Origin: Jannaschia sp. CCS1
GTDB taxonomy: Bacteria; Pseudomonadota; Alphaproteobacteria; Rhodobacterales; Rhodobacteraceae
Reading direction: 5' to 3'
Length of the DNA: 64,000 bases
NCBI RefSeq assembly: GCF_000013565.1
Contig: NC_007802.1
Coordinates: 558,001 to 622,000, forward strand
Made by a program: the position numbers and the translations under genes. A model generated the notes under the pieces. The model made no database searches. It saw only the letters and a list, made by a program, of their open reading frames with translations, and had not been told where the DNA came from. Every line of letters starts with the position of its first letter. Positions within the stretch are counted from its first letter, which is position 1. This document shows, in pieces, positions 29,144 to 37,892 of the stretch.

Positions 29144-30514
29144 ATGTCCTCAGCAGCGGAGCAAATGGCCGCCAACATGAGCTGGAGCGCGTTCGGCAAA
29201 GCGACCGAACTTCGTCAGCGCATCTGGTTCACTTTGGGCCTTCTGATCATTTACCGGATCGGCACCTACATTCCCGTGCCCGGTATCGACGCGGTGGAAC
29301 TTCGCGCTTTCTTTGACAGTGCAGCGGCGGGCCTTGGCGGTGTGCTCAACATGTTCACCGGCGGCGCGCTGAGCCGTATGGGTGTCTTCGCCCTTGGGAT
29401 CATGCCCTACATTTCGGCCTCGATCATCGTGCAGCTGATGTCGGCCATGGTGCCGGCGATGGAGGCCTTGAAGAAAGAAGGCGAAAGCGGGCGCAAGAAG
29501 CTGAACCAATACACCCGCTATGGCACCGTGGCCCTTGCCACCGCGCAGGCCTACGGTCTTGCGGTGTCCATGGAATCCGGCGGCCTTGCGTCTGATCCCG
29601 GCTGGTTCTTCCGCGCCGCCTGCGTGATCACGCTGGTCGGCGGCACCATGTTCCTGATGTGGTTGGGGGAACAGATCACCAACCGGGGCATCGGCAACGG
29701 GATCTCCCTGATCATTTTCGTCGGCATCATCGCCGAGATCCCCGCCGCCCTTGCCCAGTTCTTCGAGACGGGCCGGTCCGGCGCGCTATCCACGCCCGCA
29801 ATTCTTGGCGTGATCCTGATGCTGATCGCGACGCTCTTCTTCGTGGTCTTCATGGAGAGGTCACTGCGAAAGATACACATCCAGTACCCCCGCCGACAGG
29901 TGGGCATGAAGGTCTATGATGGCGGCTCCAGCCACCTGCCGATCAAGGTGAACCCGGCGGGCGTGATCCCGGCGATCTTCGCCTCGTCCCTGCTGCTGTT
30001 GCCCACGACGTTGACAACCTTCGGCGGAACGGAAGGCTCCGGCCCGGTGCTTGGCTGGATTCTGGCCAATTTCGGCCCCGGACAGCCGCTCTATCTGGTG
30101 TTCTTCGCGTCGATGATCGTGTTCTTCACGTATTTCTACACCCTCAACGTGTCCTTCAAGACAGAGGACGTGGCCGATAACCTGAAGAACCAGAACGGCT
30201 TCATCCCGGGCATCCGTCCCGGCGCGCGGACGGCGGAATATCTGGAATACGTGGTGCGACGCATCCTTGTTCTGGGTGCCGGCTATCTGGCGCTTGTGTG
30301 CATGATGCCCGAGATTGTGCGCACGAACCTGTCGATCACGGCCTATTTCGGCGGCACCTCGATCCTGATCATTGTGTCGGTGGGGATGGACACGGTCCAA
30401 CAAATCCAGTCTCATCTGCTGGCCCACCAATACGAAGGCCTGCTGGAGAAGTCCCAGCTGCGCGGTCGTAAGAGTGGATCGAAGAAACCGCGTAAAGGAC
30501 CGGCGCGTCGATGA
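29144..30514 (+). CDS. secY: protein translocase subunit SecY
   Basis: 456 residues, ten transmembrane segments, the channel of the Sec translocon. [33 protein letters not shown] is the N-terminus and plug region start; [23 protein letters not shown] is the typical cytosolic C-terminus. AGGTGG precedes ATG 29144. Overlaps adk by four bases. Confidence 0.99.
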   Translation: MSSAAEQMAANMSWSAFGKATELRQRIWFTLGLLIIYRIGTYIPVPGIDAVELRAFFDSAAAGLGGVLNMFTGGALSRMGVFALGIMPYISASIIVQLMSAMVPAMEALKKEGESGRKKLNQYTRYGTVALATAQAYGLAVSMESGGLASDPGWFFRAACVITLVGGTMFLMWLGEQITNRGIGNGISLIIFVGIIAEIPAALAQFFETGRSGALSTPAILGVILMLIATLFFVVFMERSLRKIHIQYPRRQVGMKVYDGGSSHLPIKVNPAGVIPAIFASSLLLLPTTLTTFGGTEGSGPVLGWILANFGPGQPLYLVFFASMIVFFTYFYTLNVSFKTEDVADNLKNQNGFIPGIRPGARTAEYLEYVVRRILVLGAGYLALVCMMPEIVRTNLSITAYFGGTSILIIVSVGMDTVQQIQSHLLAHQYEGLLEKSQLRGRKSGSKKPRKGPARR

Positions 30515-31086
30515 ACATTATTCTGCTTGGCCCGCCTGGCGCGGGCAAAGGAACCCAGGCCGGTATCCTTGTGAAGGACCGCGGCATGGTGCAGCTGTCC
30601 ACTGGCGATATGCTGCGCGCGGCGCGCACCAGTGGCACCGAGATGGGCAATCTTGTCGCCGGTGTCATGGATCGCGGAGAGCTTGTGACCGACGAGATCG
30701 TCATCGGCCTGATCCGGGAACAGTTGGAAGCTGGTGGCTCTGGTTTCATCTTCGACGGCTTTCCCCGCACATTGGCCCAAGCCGACGCGCTGGCGGATCT
30801 GCTGGCCGAAGTTGGCCAGACGCTGGACCATGTGATCGCGATGGAAGTGAACGATGAGGCCCTGGTGGGTCGTATCGTCAACCGCGCCAAGGAGGCCGCG
30901 GCCGCAGGGCAGCCAGTCCGCGCGGATGACAACGAGGAAAGCCTGAAGATCCGTCTGATGGAATACTACAAGAAGACCTCGCCGCTGCTTGGATATTACC
31001 ACGCGAAAGAGCAATTGCGTTGGGTCCCCGGTCTGGGGGCAATTGACGACGTTGCCAAGGGCATCGCGGACGTTCTGGACGCTTAA
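30511..31086 (+). CDS. adk: adenylate kinase (short-LID form)
   Basis: 191 residues; ATP + AMP to 2 [13 protein letters not shown] (residues 7-16) is the P-loop, STGDMLRAA the AMP site, [14 protein letters not shown] the conserved core. The LID is short (no zinc-type insert), which explains 191 instead of about 215 residues. ATGA overlap with secY suggests coupling. Confidence 0.98.
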   Translation: MNIILLGPPGAGKGTQAGILVKDRGMVQLSTGDMLRAARTSGTEMGNLVAGVMDRGELVTDEIVIGLIREQLEAGGSGFIFDGFPRTLAQADALADLLAEVGQTLDHVIAMEVNDEALVGRIVNRAKEAAAAGQPVRADDNEESLKIRLMEYYKKTSPLLGYYHAKEQLRWVPGLGAIDDVAKGIADVLDA

Positions 31087-31087
31087 C

Positions 31088-31116
31088 TTGTCTGAAACCG
31101 GTTTTGTGCTTATATT
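31088..31116 (+). promoter_or_regulatory. predicted promoter for the DUF4760 gene
   Basis: TTGTCT (31088-31093), 17 bases, TATATT (31111-31116), immediately after the adk stop. Strong -10. It would give the accessory gene its own transcript. Confidence 0.6.
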
Positions 31117-31150
31117 AAGTGGGTGGAAGTTAACTTTATGGAGGCGAATA

Positions 31151-31180
31151 ATGATCGCACGTGAAGGATATCTTGACTAA
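31151..31180 (+). CDS. possible nine-codon leader ORF
   Basis: ATG 31151 to TAA 31180 encodes MIAREGYLD. GGAGG (31140-31144) lies six bases before the ATG, a near-ideal Shine-Dalgarno that is too far (16 bases) from the GTG of the next gene. It overlaps that gene in another frame. Could be a coupling minicistron, or the real N-terminus if a frameshift exists. Confidence 0.35.
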   Translation: MIAREGYLD

Positions 31181-31736
31181 CACCATCCTGCTTCCGTTGC
31201 AGGTTTCCAGCGCCGCGGAAGGCTTTCCCGCGGCGTTTCGCTTTTTGTGGATCCCGTTAATGGCGGCCTTGGTTTCGGCGCTGACGGCGTTTTGGGTATC
31301 CAGCCGCACAATCCGCGCCAACCAGGACATTGCCCGCAAACGCGCAACGCTTGATCTGATCGAGCGGTCGGTATCCACCGAATATTATCTTCTTATCTAT
31401 TCGACTTTCCGAGAGGTCTTGGACAGCCCCAGCGGGTTTGAGCAGATCACTGACCCGCAAATGCCCGCCCTGGTCGAACAGCGCCGGAAGGTCATCGCGT
31501 TCCTTAACCAGTATGAGTTGATCGCCATCGGGATCGAACAGGGTATTCTGGATGAAGAGCTCTACCGCGATTACATGCGCGGCACGGTCGTCCGGCACTG
31601 GGCGCGGGCGGAGGGGCTCGTCAACCATCTGCGCGCCGACACGCCCGATAGTCGGGCGCCAAAAGCGTTCGAGAAATTCGAAGCGCTGGCCCTGAAATGG
31701 GAGACCGCGAAAGAGGCGGAGCGCCGAACGGGATAA
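31161..31736 (+). CDS. DUF4760-like membrane-anchored protein
   Basis: 191 residues from GTG 31161; TTG 31173 with AAGGA four bases upstream is an alternative start. One clear transmembrane helix near residues 29-46 (LWIPLMAALVSALTAFWV), then a helical cytosolic part with RATLDLIERSVSTEYYLLIYSTFREVL and IAFLNQYELIAIGIEQGILDEELYRDYMRG, which fits the DUF4760 pattern. Function unknown. Inserted between adk and rpsM. Confidence 0.65.
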   Translation: MKDILTNTILLPLQVSSAAEGFPAAFRFLWIPLMAALVSALTAFWVSSRTIRANQDIARKRATLDLIERSVSTEYYLLIYSTFREVLDSPSGFEQITDPQMPALVEQRRKVIAFLNQYELIAIGIEQGILDEELYRDYMRGTVVRHWARAEGLVNHLRADTPDSRAPKAFEKFEALALKWETAKEAERRTG

Positions 31737-31764
31737 GGCTCTGCGCATGGTTTGGGGCGGCCTA

Positions 31765-31792
31765 TTGACCTTTCCGAAAATGGGGCATACAT
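31765..31792 (+). promoter_or_regulatory. predicted promoter for rpsM-rpsK-rpoA-rplQ
   Basis: TTGACC (31765-31770), 16 bases, ATACAT (31787-31792). About 140 bases before rpsM; the -10 is only moderate. A start site here is expected because an accessory gene interrupts the operon just upstream. Confidence 0.5.
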
Positions 31793-31930
31793 CCCGCATC
31801 TTGACGGGGAATCAAATGCGCATTTGACCCCGATAGATGACCTCGCAAGCCCGGCGCGAAATGCCCGGGCTTACGTTGTGAAAAAAGGGCCTGGCATGAC
31901 GGGCTCGCAACGAAAAAGGATATGCCACAC

Positions 31931-32299
31931 ATGGCACGTATTGCCGGGGTTAACATCCCCACCGCCAAGCGCGTTCCGATCGCGCTGACCTATGTCACCG
32001 GAATTGGCCACACCTCTGCTGCTGCGATCTGCGAAGCCGTCGGCATCGACGTCACGCGCCGCGTGAATGAGCTGTCGGACGCCGAGGTTCTCGCCATCCG
32101 CGAGCATATCGACGCCAACTACGCCGTCGAGGGTGACCTGCGCCGTGAAACGCAGATGAACATCAAGCGTCTGATGGACCTGGGTTGCTACCGCGGCCTG
32201 CGTCACCGTCGCAACCTGCCCGTTCGCGGTCAGCGGACCCACACCAACGCTCGCACGCGCAAAGGCCCCGCAAAGGCCATTGCCGGCAAGAAGAAATAA
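31931..32299 (+). CDS. rpsM: 30S ribosomal protein S13
   Basis: 122 residues from ATG 31931, giving the canonical [15 protein letters not shown]. An ATG nine bases earlier is only one or two bases from AAGGA, so the later one fits the ribosome site better. C-terminal [23 protein letters not shown] contacts the P-site tRNA. Confidence 0.99.
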   Translation: MARIAGVNIPTAKRVPIALTYVTGIGHTSAAAICEAVGIDVTRRVNELSDAEVLAIREHIDANYAVEGDLRRETQMNIKRLMDLGCYRGLRHRRNLPVRGQRTHTNARTRKGPAKAIAGKKK

Positions 32300-32314
32300 G
32301 GGAGGGCTGATAGC

Positions 32315-32704
32315 ATGGCTCGCGATCGTCGCCCCGCCAAGAAGAAGGTCTCCAAGAACATCGCCGCTGGCGTTGCTCATGTGAATTCTTCGTTCAACAA
32401 CACCAAGATCCTGATTTCCGACGTACAGGGCAACGCCATCGCATGGTCGTCCGCCGGTACGATGGGCTTCAAGGGATCGCGCAAATCCACGCCGTTTGCC
32501 GCCCAGATGGCCGCAGAAGACGCGGGCAAGAAGGCACAGGACCACGGCGTGCGCACGCTGGAAGTCGAAGTGCAGGGCCCCGGCTCTGGCCGTGAAAGCG
32601 CGTTGCGCGCCTTGGCCGCTCTGGGATTCCAGATCTCGTCCATCCGTGACGTGACGCCCATGGCCCACAACGGCTGCCGTCCGCCCAAGCGCCGCCGCGT
32701 CTAA
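32315..32704 (+). CDS. rpsK: 30S ribosomal protein S11
   Basis: 129 residues: [35 protein letters not shown] and C-terminal [25 protein letters not shown] upstream. 110 bases before rpoA. Confidence 0.99.
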   Translation: MARDRRPAKKKVSKNIAAGVAHVNSSFNNTKILISDVQGNAIAWSSAGTMGFKGSRKSTPFAAQMAAEDAGKKAQDHGVRTLEVEVQGPGSGRESALRALAALGFQISSIRDVTPMAHNGCRPPKRRRV

Positions 32705-32814
32705 GCTGATTTCTCTACTTCTCCCCGCGTCATTCCAGGTGGCGCGGGGCGACGTCATTTTGAACCTCGAGCGTGTCGGACCCGGATCCCACCGACACAG
32801 GAATGGAGGGACGT

Positions 32815-33831
32815 ATGATCCATAAAAATTGGCAAGAGCTGATCAAACCCACCCAGCTGGTCGTCCAGCCGGGCACTGATCCTGCGCGGAAAGCCACCGT
32901 CGTGGCTGAACCGCTGGAGCGGGGCTTCGGCCTGACGCTTGGCAACGCGCTGCGGCGTGTTCTGATGTCCTCGCTGCAAGGCGCGGCCATTACGTCGGTG
33001 CAGATTGACGGCGTGTTGCACGAATTCTCCAGCGTCGCCGGTGTGCGCGAAGATGTCACCGACATCGTGCTGAACCTCAAGGGTGTGGCAATCCGCATGG
33101 ACGCCGAAGGCCCCAAGCGTGTTTCCATCTCCGCCAAGGGCCCCCGGGTCGTGACGGCGGGTGACATCAGCGAGAGCGCAGGTATCGACGTCCTCAATAA
33201 GGATCACGTGATTTGCCACCTCGACGACGGTGCTGACCTCTACATCGAGCTGACGGTCAACACCGGCAAAGGCTATGTGGCGGCTGACAAGAACCGCCCG
33301 GAAGATGCGCCGATTGGCCTGATGCCGATCGATGCGATCTATTCGCCGGTCAAGAAGGTGTCCTATGACGTGCAGCCCACCCGTGAGGGGCAGGTGCTGG
33401 ACTATGACAAGCTGACGCTGAAGCTGGAAACCGACGGCTCGCTGAGCCCTGACGATGCCGTGGCCTATGCCGCGCGGATCATCCAGGACCAGCTGTCGAT
33501 CTTCGTGAACTTCGACGAGCCTGAGTCCGCGACGCGTCAGGACGACGAAGACGATCTGGAATTCAACCCGCTTCTCCTGAAGAAGGTTGATGAGCTGGAG
33601 CTGTCCGTGCGGTCGGCCAACTGCCTGAAGAACGACAATATCGTGTATATTGGCGATCTGATCCAGAAGACCGAAGCCGAGATGCTGCGCACGCCGAACT
33701 TTGGCCGCAAGTCCTTGAACGAGATCAAGGAAGTGCTGTCCGGCATGGGCCTGCACCTTGGCATGGATATCGTGGACTGGCCGCCCGACAACATCGAAGA
33801 GTTGGCCAAGAAGTACGAAGACAACTTCTAA
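32815..33831 (+). CDS. rpoA: DNA-directed RNA polymerase alpha subunit
   Basis: 338 residues from ATG 32815 with GGAGGG nearby; an earlier in-frame start would add 14 atypical residues. N-terminal dimer domain [31 protein letters not shown]-terminal domain [49 protein letters not shown] carries the residues that bind UP elements and activators. Split from rplQ by 173 bases containing an eight-bp hairpin (33838-33865). Confidence 0.99.
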   Translation: MIHKNWQELIKPTQLVVQPGTDPARKATVVAEPLERGFGLTLGNALRRVLMSSLQGAAITSVQIDGVLHEFSSVAGVREDVTDIVLNLKGVAIRMDAEGPKRVSISAKGPRVVTAGDISESAGIDVLNKDHVICHLDDGADLYIELTVNTGKGYVAADKNRPEDAPIGLMPIDAIYSPVKKVSYDVQPTREGQVLDYDKLTLKLETDGSLSPDDAVAYAARIIQDQLSIFVNFDEPESATRQDDEDDLEFNPLLLKKVDELELSVRSANCLKNDNIVYIGDLIQKTEAEMLRTPNFGRKSLNEIKEVLSGMGLHLGMDIVDWPPDNIEELAKKYEDNF

Positions 33832-34004
33832 GGTTTACGCGGGCGGGGGCTGACCTTCGCCCGCGACAATGCCCGGGTGAGCCGGGGAAAATATGGTTTC
33901 GCCGCGCTGAAGCGCAGCTTTACCCAAGGAGAGGGACCCGCAAACGCATGGGCCCCCGGACAAAGCAAAATCGCCCGTAGAGGGCCCTTTATTGGAGAGA
34001 GACG

Positions 34005-34421
34005 ATGCGTCACGCCCGCGGATACCGCCGCCTGAACCGGACCCATGAACACCGCAAAGCGATGTTCTCGAACATGTGTGGCTCGCTCATCGAGCATGAG
34101 CAGATCAAGACCACCGTGCCCAAAGCCAAGGAACTGCGCCCGATCATCGAGAAGATGATCACGCTTGCCAAGCGCGGTGATTTGCACGCGCGCCGTCAGG
34201 CCGCGTCGCAGCTGAAGCAGGACAAGGATGTCGCCAAGCTGTTTGAGGTTCTTGGCCCCCGCTACGCAGAGCGTCAGGGCGGGTATGTGCGCATCATGAA
34301 GGCGGGTTTCCGCTATGGTGACATGGCGCCTATGGCGATCATCGAGTTCGTTGACCGCGACGTGGACGCAAAGGGCGCCGCAGACCGTGCGCGGGTCGAG
34401 GCGGAAGCTGACGCGGAATAA
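34005..34421 (+). CDS. rplQ: 50S ribosomal protein L17
   Basis: 138 residues: [56 protein letters not shown] upstream. Ends the alpha block before a strong bidirectional terminator. Confidence 0.99.
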   Translation: MRHARGYRRLNRTHEHRKAMFSNMCGSLIEHEQIKTTVPKAKELRPIIEKMITLAKRGDLHARRQAASQLKQDKDVAKLFEVLGPRYAERQGGYVRIMKAGFRYGDMAPMAIIEFVDRDVDAKGAADRARVEAEADAE

Positions 34422-34445
34422 TCTGCGCGCGTCACGCCCTCAAAA

Positions 34446-34483
34446 ATCAAAAGGCCTTCGCCGTAGCGAAGGCCTTTTTCTTT
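34446..34483. terminator. bidirectional terminator after rplQ
   Basis: AAGGCCTTCGC (34451-34461) pairs with GCGAAGGCCTT (34466-34476) around CGTA; A-rich on the left and T-rich (TTTCTTT) on the right, so it can serve rplQ on the plus strand and the small gene at 34497 on the minus strand. Confidence 0.9.
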
Positions 34484-34496
34484 ACATTACAGAATT

Positions 34497-34670
34497 TTAC
34501 TCGGAAAGAGGGGCGCTGAAGCGGCTGTTGGCCGGCTCTTCTTCAGACAAACGCATGATCTCGTCCGCTGCCAAAGGCGTCTGGCCGAGATATTCCAGAA
34601 GGTCGGTGCGCGTATCGGAAGACAGCTTCATAAGGCGCGCAAAAAGATCCGGATCGATCCTTTTTTCCAT
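34497..34670 (-). CDS. small uncharacterised protein (57 aa)
   Basis: 57 residues from ATG 34670, which has AGGTGAG six bases upstream. KRIDPDLFARLMKLSSDTRTDLLEYLGQTPLAADEIMRLSEEEP suggests a small helical protein, possibly with a helix-turn-helix-like part, but no family is recognised. It is divergent from luxR (about 90 bases between starts) and shares the rplQ terminator, so a link to quorum sensing is possible but unproven. Confidence 0.6.
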   Translation of the reverse strand: MEKRIDPDLFARLMKLSSDTRTDLLEYLGQTPLAADEIMRLSEEEPANSRFSAPLSE

Positions 34671-34707
34671 AAGTCTCACCTGATTGCTAACCGTCTGACA
34701 ATCAAGC

Positions 34708-34736
34708 TTGACCCTCTTTCGGGCAACCTATCTAAA
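34708..34736 (+). promoter_or_regulatory. candidate luxR promoter
   Basis: TTGACC (34708-34713), 17 bases, TCTAAA (34731-34736), 26 bases before the luxR ATG. Moderate match. Confidence 0.45.
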
Positions 34737-34761
34737 TGGACATGTCTATTTGGTGGGGTCC

Positions 34762-35373
34762 ATGACAAAAGCGCCGGTTCTCGACTTGTTGCTGCACGAA
34801 CTCTCGTTGGCAGCACCAGCCGGTTTCGCTGTTGGTCTCCACATCCGCTACGTTTCGCCATTGATCATGGTGAACACATACCCAGATGTCTGGCAGGAGG
34901 TGTACACATCCAAACTTTACGGTCTCAGGGACCCGACGCTTGCCTGGGGGTTGAGCCACACGGGAACCCGCCGTTGGAGCCAGATCGGCCTGCCGGATCC
35001 CTTCGGGATTTTGCAGGAATCCGCCGATTACGGGCTTCGCTACGGGATGATCGCCTCTATCGGCCCTATGTCATCACGCACCGTCGCCGGTGCGAGCCGC
35101 GCAGATCGTGAGTTCACCGACGATGAAATGGAGCTTGTCTACCGGATTGTGCATCGCATGCACGATCTGTCCGAACCGCCGGCCCGCCTATCAAAGGCGC
35201 AAGCCGACGCCCTAAAATGCATCGCGGAGGGGGACCGCCATGCAGCTGCTGCCGCGAAACTCGGCATATCCGAAAGCGCCTTCAAGGCGCGTCTGACGTC
35301 TGCACGTCAAAAACTTATGGCGCGAACCACGGCAGAAGCCGTGCAGAGGGCCAAGGAGTACGGATTGATTTGA
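34762..35373 (+). CDS. luxR: LuxR-family quorum-sensing transcription regulator
   Basis: 203 residues from ATG 34762 with GGTGGGG just upstream, slightly shorter than typical LuxR (about 240). The autoinducer domain keeps the invariant set in order: Trp and Tyr of VWQEVYTSKLYG, Asp-Pro of LRDP, Trp of RRWSQI and a following Gly. The C-terminal helix-turn-helix is LSKAQADALKCIAEGDRHAAAAAKLGISESAFKARLTSARQKL. Predicted to bind an acyl-homoserine lactone and DNA in the cytosol. Next gene is luxI, so this is a cognate pair. Confidence 0.92.
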   Translation: MTKAPVLDLLLHELSLAAPAGFAVGLHIRYVSPLIMVNTYPDVWQEVYTSKLYGLRDPTLAWGLSHTGTRRWSQIGLPDPFGILQESADYGLRYGMIASIGPMSSRTVAGASRADREFTDDEMELVYRIVHRMHDLSEPPARLSKAQADALKCIAEGDRHAAAAAKLGISESAFKARLTSARQKLMARTTAEAVQRAKEYGLI

Positions 35374-35415
35374 GAGGAAGGGCCGCAGCGCCCGCATGAG
35401 AGACCTCGAAGCGGT

Positions 35416-35435
35416 GTGTCAATTTTTAATGACTC
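35416..35435. promoter_or_regulatory. 20-bp imperfect dyad before luxI, overlapping a -10-like TTTAAT
   Basis: GTGTCA (35416-35421) and TGACTC (35430-35435) form a five-of-six-bp dyad with eight bases between. Total size equals a lux box. It contains TTTAAT, which may be the luxI -10, and lies 18 bases before the ATG. Candidate LuxR or other operator; weak on its own. Confidence 0.35.
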
Positions 35436-35453
35436 ACCTCACAGGAGCCCCTT

Positions 35454-36041
35454 ATGCAAATGACAACGCTCTCTTTCGAGAATTTCCACACCCACGGCCC
35501 GCTATTCAGCAACATGCTGAAGGCGCGGCATCGCACGTTCATTGAGGAAATGGGGTGGGAAATCCCCTCGGAAGGCAACATGGAATTCGACCAGTATGAC
35601 ACGGCGCAAAGCCGCTGGGTTTGCGTCCATGACGGAACGCGCGTGCTGGCTGGTGTGCGCCTGACGCCCACAACCGCGTCTTGCGGGATCTACAGCTACA
35701 TGGTGCGCGATGCTCAACGTGGTCTTCTGGATGCGATCCCGGCCAATCTGTTGGACGACGATGCGCCCATCGCGTCGCATATCTGGGACGCCAACCGCCT
35801 GTTCGTCGCCGAGGGCGTTGAGACAGATATCCGCCGGGAGGTTCAGCTGTCTCTGATGGGGCATATGGTCCGCTCGGCCCGCGAGTTGGGGGCCACGACG
35901 CTTCTGGGCCTGCTGCCCATCGGCATCCCGCGTCTTGGTCGCCGTCTGGGCATTGATATGGAGCCGGGCGGGCCGATCATGAAGATCGGTGGCGTGGCCC
36001 ACCGCTGCTATTTCGTGACCATGGCCTCGAAAATGCACTGA
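35454..36041 (+). CDS. luxI: acyl-homoserine-lactone synthase (LuxI family)
   Basis: 195 residues. Makes N-acyl-homoserine lactone from SAM and acyl-ACP. The family-invariant residues are visible: Arg and Phe of RHRTFIEEMGW, the Trp, the two Asp of EFDQYDT, Arg of GVRLTPT, and IWDANRLFV, where the usual Glu of the WExSR motif is Asp. CAGGAG lies six bases before ATG 35454. Probably expressed under control of the adjacent LuxR. Signal chain length cannot be read from the sequence. Confidence 0.92.
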   Translation: MQMTTLSFENFHTHGPLFSNMLKARHRTFIEEMGWEIPSEGNMEFDQYDTAQSRWVCVHDGTRVLAGVRLTPTTASCGIYSYMVRDAQRGLLDAIPANLLDDDAPIASHIWDANRLFVAEGVETDIRREVQLSLMGHMVRSARELGATTLLGLLPIGIPRLGRRLGIDMEPGGPIMKIGGVAHRCYFVTMASKMH

Positions 36042-36057
36042 CGCGCGGGCGATGGTG

Positions 36058-36079
36058 GGGTGCTCAAGCTTGAGCACCC
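36058..36079. repeat. 22-bp perfect palindrome between luxI and rarA
   Basis: GGGTGCTCAAG (36058-36068) followed directly by its exact reverse complement (36069-36079). No T-run follows, so it is not a clear terminator; perfect symmetry suggests a dimeric protein binding site or a cruciform. Core TGCTCAAG-CTTGAGCA recurs with one change at 11045-11060. Confidence 0.6.
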
Positions 36080-36203
36080 TGCTAAATATATGATATCAAA
36101 TGAAATTCCAAACCGCTAACCTTTGGTCAGGCCTGCGCACACCCTGTCTCGCGCCTTGGTAGGTCATTGTCGTCTCGCCGACGTGGGCGTAACATCAGGC
36201 GCG

Positions 36204-37514
36204 ATGGCTGATCTCTTTGACACCTCTGCGGCGCAGGCCGAGACCGCGCGGGGCCCGCGCCCTTTGGCGGACCGGCTGCGGCCTGCCACGTTGGATGCGG
36301 TGATCGGGCAGGGGCACTTGCTTGGGTCCGAGGGCAGCCTGCGGGTGATGCTGGACAGTGGCGCGCTGTCGTCGCTGATCTTCTGGGGGCCGCCCGGGGT
36401 TGGCAAGACCACGATCGCCCGCCTCTTGGCCGATGAAACGGCGCTGAACTTCGTCCAGATCAGCGCGATTTTCACCGGCATGCCGGACCTGCGCAAAGTC
36501 TTTGAGGCCGCCAAAATCCGGCGCACGAACGGGCAAGGGACGCTTCTGTTCGTCGACGAAATCCACCGGTTCAACAAAGCGCAACAGGACGGGTTTCTGC
36601 CCCATATGGAGGACGGCACGATCCTGCTGGTCGGCGCCACGACGGAAAACCCGTCGTTCGAGCTGAACGCTGCCGTCATGTCGCGCAGTCAGGTGATGGT
36701 GCTGGAGCGCCTGTCGGACGATGATCTGGACGCGCTGTTGCAACGGGCCGAGGCGGAACTGGACCGCAAGTTGCCGCTTCTCCCCGACGCCCGCGTGGCG
36801 TTGCGAGAGATGGCGGACGGCGACGGGCGCGCGATGTTGAATTTGGTGGAGCAGGTCGCCGCCTGGAAGGTGGCACCGCTGGATACACAGGCGCTGGGGC
36901 AGCGGTTGCAGCGGCGGGCGGCGCAATACGACAAATCCGGCGATGCCCATTACAATCTGATCTCGGCGCTCCATAAATCGGTGCGCGGCTCGGACCCGGA
37001 TGCGGCATTGTATTGGTTCGCCCGGATGCTGGAAGGGGGCGAAGATCCCCGCTATCTGGCGCGGAGGATCACGCGGATGGCGGTGGAGGATATCGGCCTT
37101 GCCGACCCGCAGGCGCAAAGGTTCTGCCTTGAGGCGTGGGAGATCTATGAGCGCCTCGGCTCCCCGGAAGGAGAGTTGGCCCTGTCGCAAGCCGTCACCT
37201 ACCTTGCCCTCGCGCCCAAATCGAATGCCTCCTACGTGGCCTACAAGGCGGCACGGGCCAGTGCGAAATCGACGGGCTCTGCCATGCCGCCCAAAAACAT
37301 CCTGAACGCGCCCACGTCGATGATGAAGGATCAGGGCTACGGCAAGGGGTACGAGTATGACCACGACAGCGAGGATGGATTTTCCGGCGCGAATTATTTC
37401 CCCGATACGATGTCCCGTCCCAAATTCTACGAGCCCAAGGAACGCGGGTTCGAGCGCGACCTGAGAAAGCGCGTGGAGTGGTTTGAGAACCTGCGCAAAA
37501 AGCGGAAGGGGTGA
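36204..37514 (+). CDS. rarA: replication-associated recombination ATPase RarA (MgsA)
   Basis: 436 residues from ATG 36204 (MADLFDTSA); earlier in-frame starts lie in an intergenic stretch. AAA+ protein: LADRLRPATLDAVIGQGHLLG, Walker A WGPPGVGKTTIARLL (about 61-75), Walker B LLFVDEIHRFNKAQQDGFLP, sensor GATTENPSFELNAAVMSR, and a C-terminal tetramerisation domain with SNASYVAYKAA. Acts at stalled replication forks. A convergent hairpin follows. Confidence 0.95.
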   Translation: MADLFDTSAAQAETARGPRPLADRLRPATLDAVIGQGHLLGSEGSLRVMLDSGALSSLIFWGPPGVGKTTIARLLADETALNFVQISAIFTGMPDLRKVFEAAKIRRTNGQGTLLFVDEIHRFNKAQQDGFLPHMEDGTILLVGATTENPSFELNAAVMSRSQVMVLERLSDDDLDALLQRAEAELDRKLPLLPDARVALREMADGDGRAMLNLVEQVAAWKVAPLDTQALGQRLQRRAAQYDKSGDAHYNLISALHKSVRGSDPDAALYWFARMLEGGEDPRYLARRITRMAVEDIGLADPQAQRFCLEAWEIYERLGSPEGELALSQAVTYLALAPKSNASYVAYKAARASAKSTGSAMPPKNILNAPTSMMKDQGYGKGYEYDHDSEDGFSGANYFPDTMSRPKFYEPKERGFERDLRKRVEWFENLRKKRKG

Positions 37515-37530
37515 GGGGCTGGTTTGTGGA

Positions 37531-37560
37531 CATTGGGGCGCATATTTCAGCGCCCCAATG
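37531..37560. terminator. hairpin between convergent rarA and the small minus-strand gene
   Basis: CATTGGGGCGC (37531-37541) pairs perfectly with GCGCCCCAATG (37550-37560), loop ATATTTCA. No long T-run on either side; its place between two stop codons suggests shared termination. Confidence 0.65.
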
Positions 37561-37565
37561 TCGGG

Positions 37566-37829
37566 TTAAGGCCGGTTCAGCACATGAAACGTCACGGGAT
37601 CGACCCGCCGCGGTTCGTCGCACTCGAACGGCAGGCCAATGTCCTTTCTCAAATGCGCGGACAGGCTGACCTCGTCCAAGTCTGTTGATCTGACCCGGTC
37701 CGGGGGGTGAAATTTCCGAAACACCCTGGCGGTGACTTCGAACAGAACCCGTCGCGCACCGAAGTTTACGAACAGCTCTTCCACGGTTTCGGACAACAGA
37801 TTTGGGTTCTTGACGGGATTGGCATTCAT
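37566..37829 (-). CDS. small uncharacterised protein (87 aa)
   Basis: 87 residues from ATG 37829; the frame extends to an ATG at 37886 with a Lys/Arg-rich prefix, so the start is uncertain. LLSETVEELFVNFGARRVLFEVTARVFR followed by DEVSLSAHLRKDIGLPFECD; the HLRKDIGL piece recalls the small DUF1127-type proteins of alphaproteobacteria, but the rest does not. No signal peptide. Convergent with rarA. Confidence 0.5.
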   Translation of the reverse strand: MNANPVKNPNLLSETVEELFVNFGARRVLFEVTARVFRKFHPPDRVRSTDLDEVSLSAHLRKDIGLPFECDEPRRVDPVTFHVLNRP

Positions 37830-37892
37830 TTTGACACTCTGACCGCACGCGACATACGTGCAGTTCCTTTTTGAAGTTAAGGACATGGTCAA

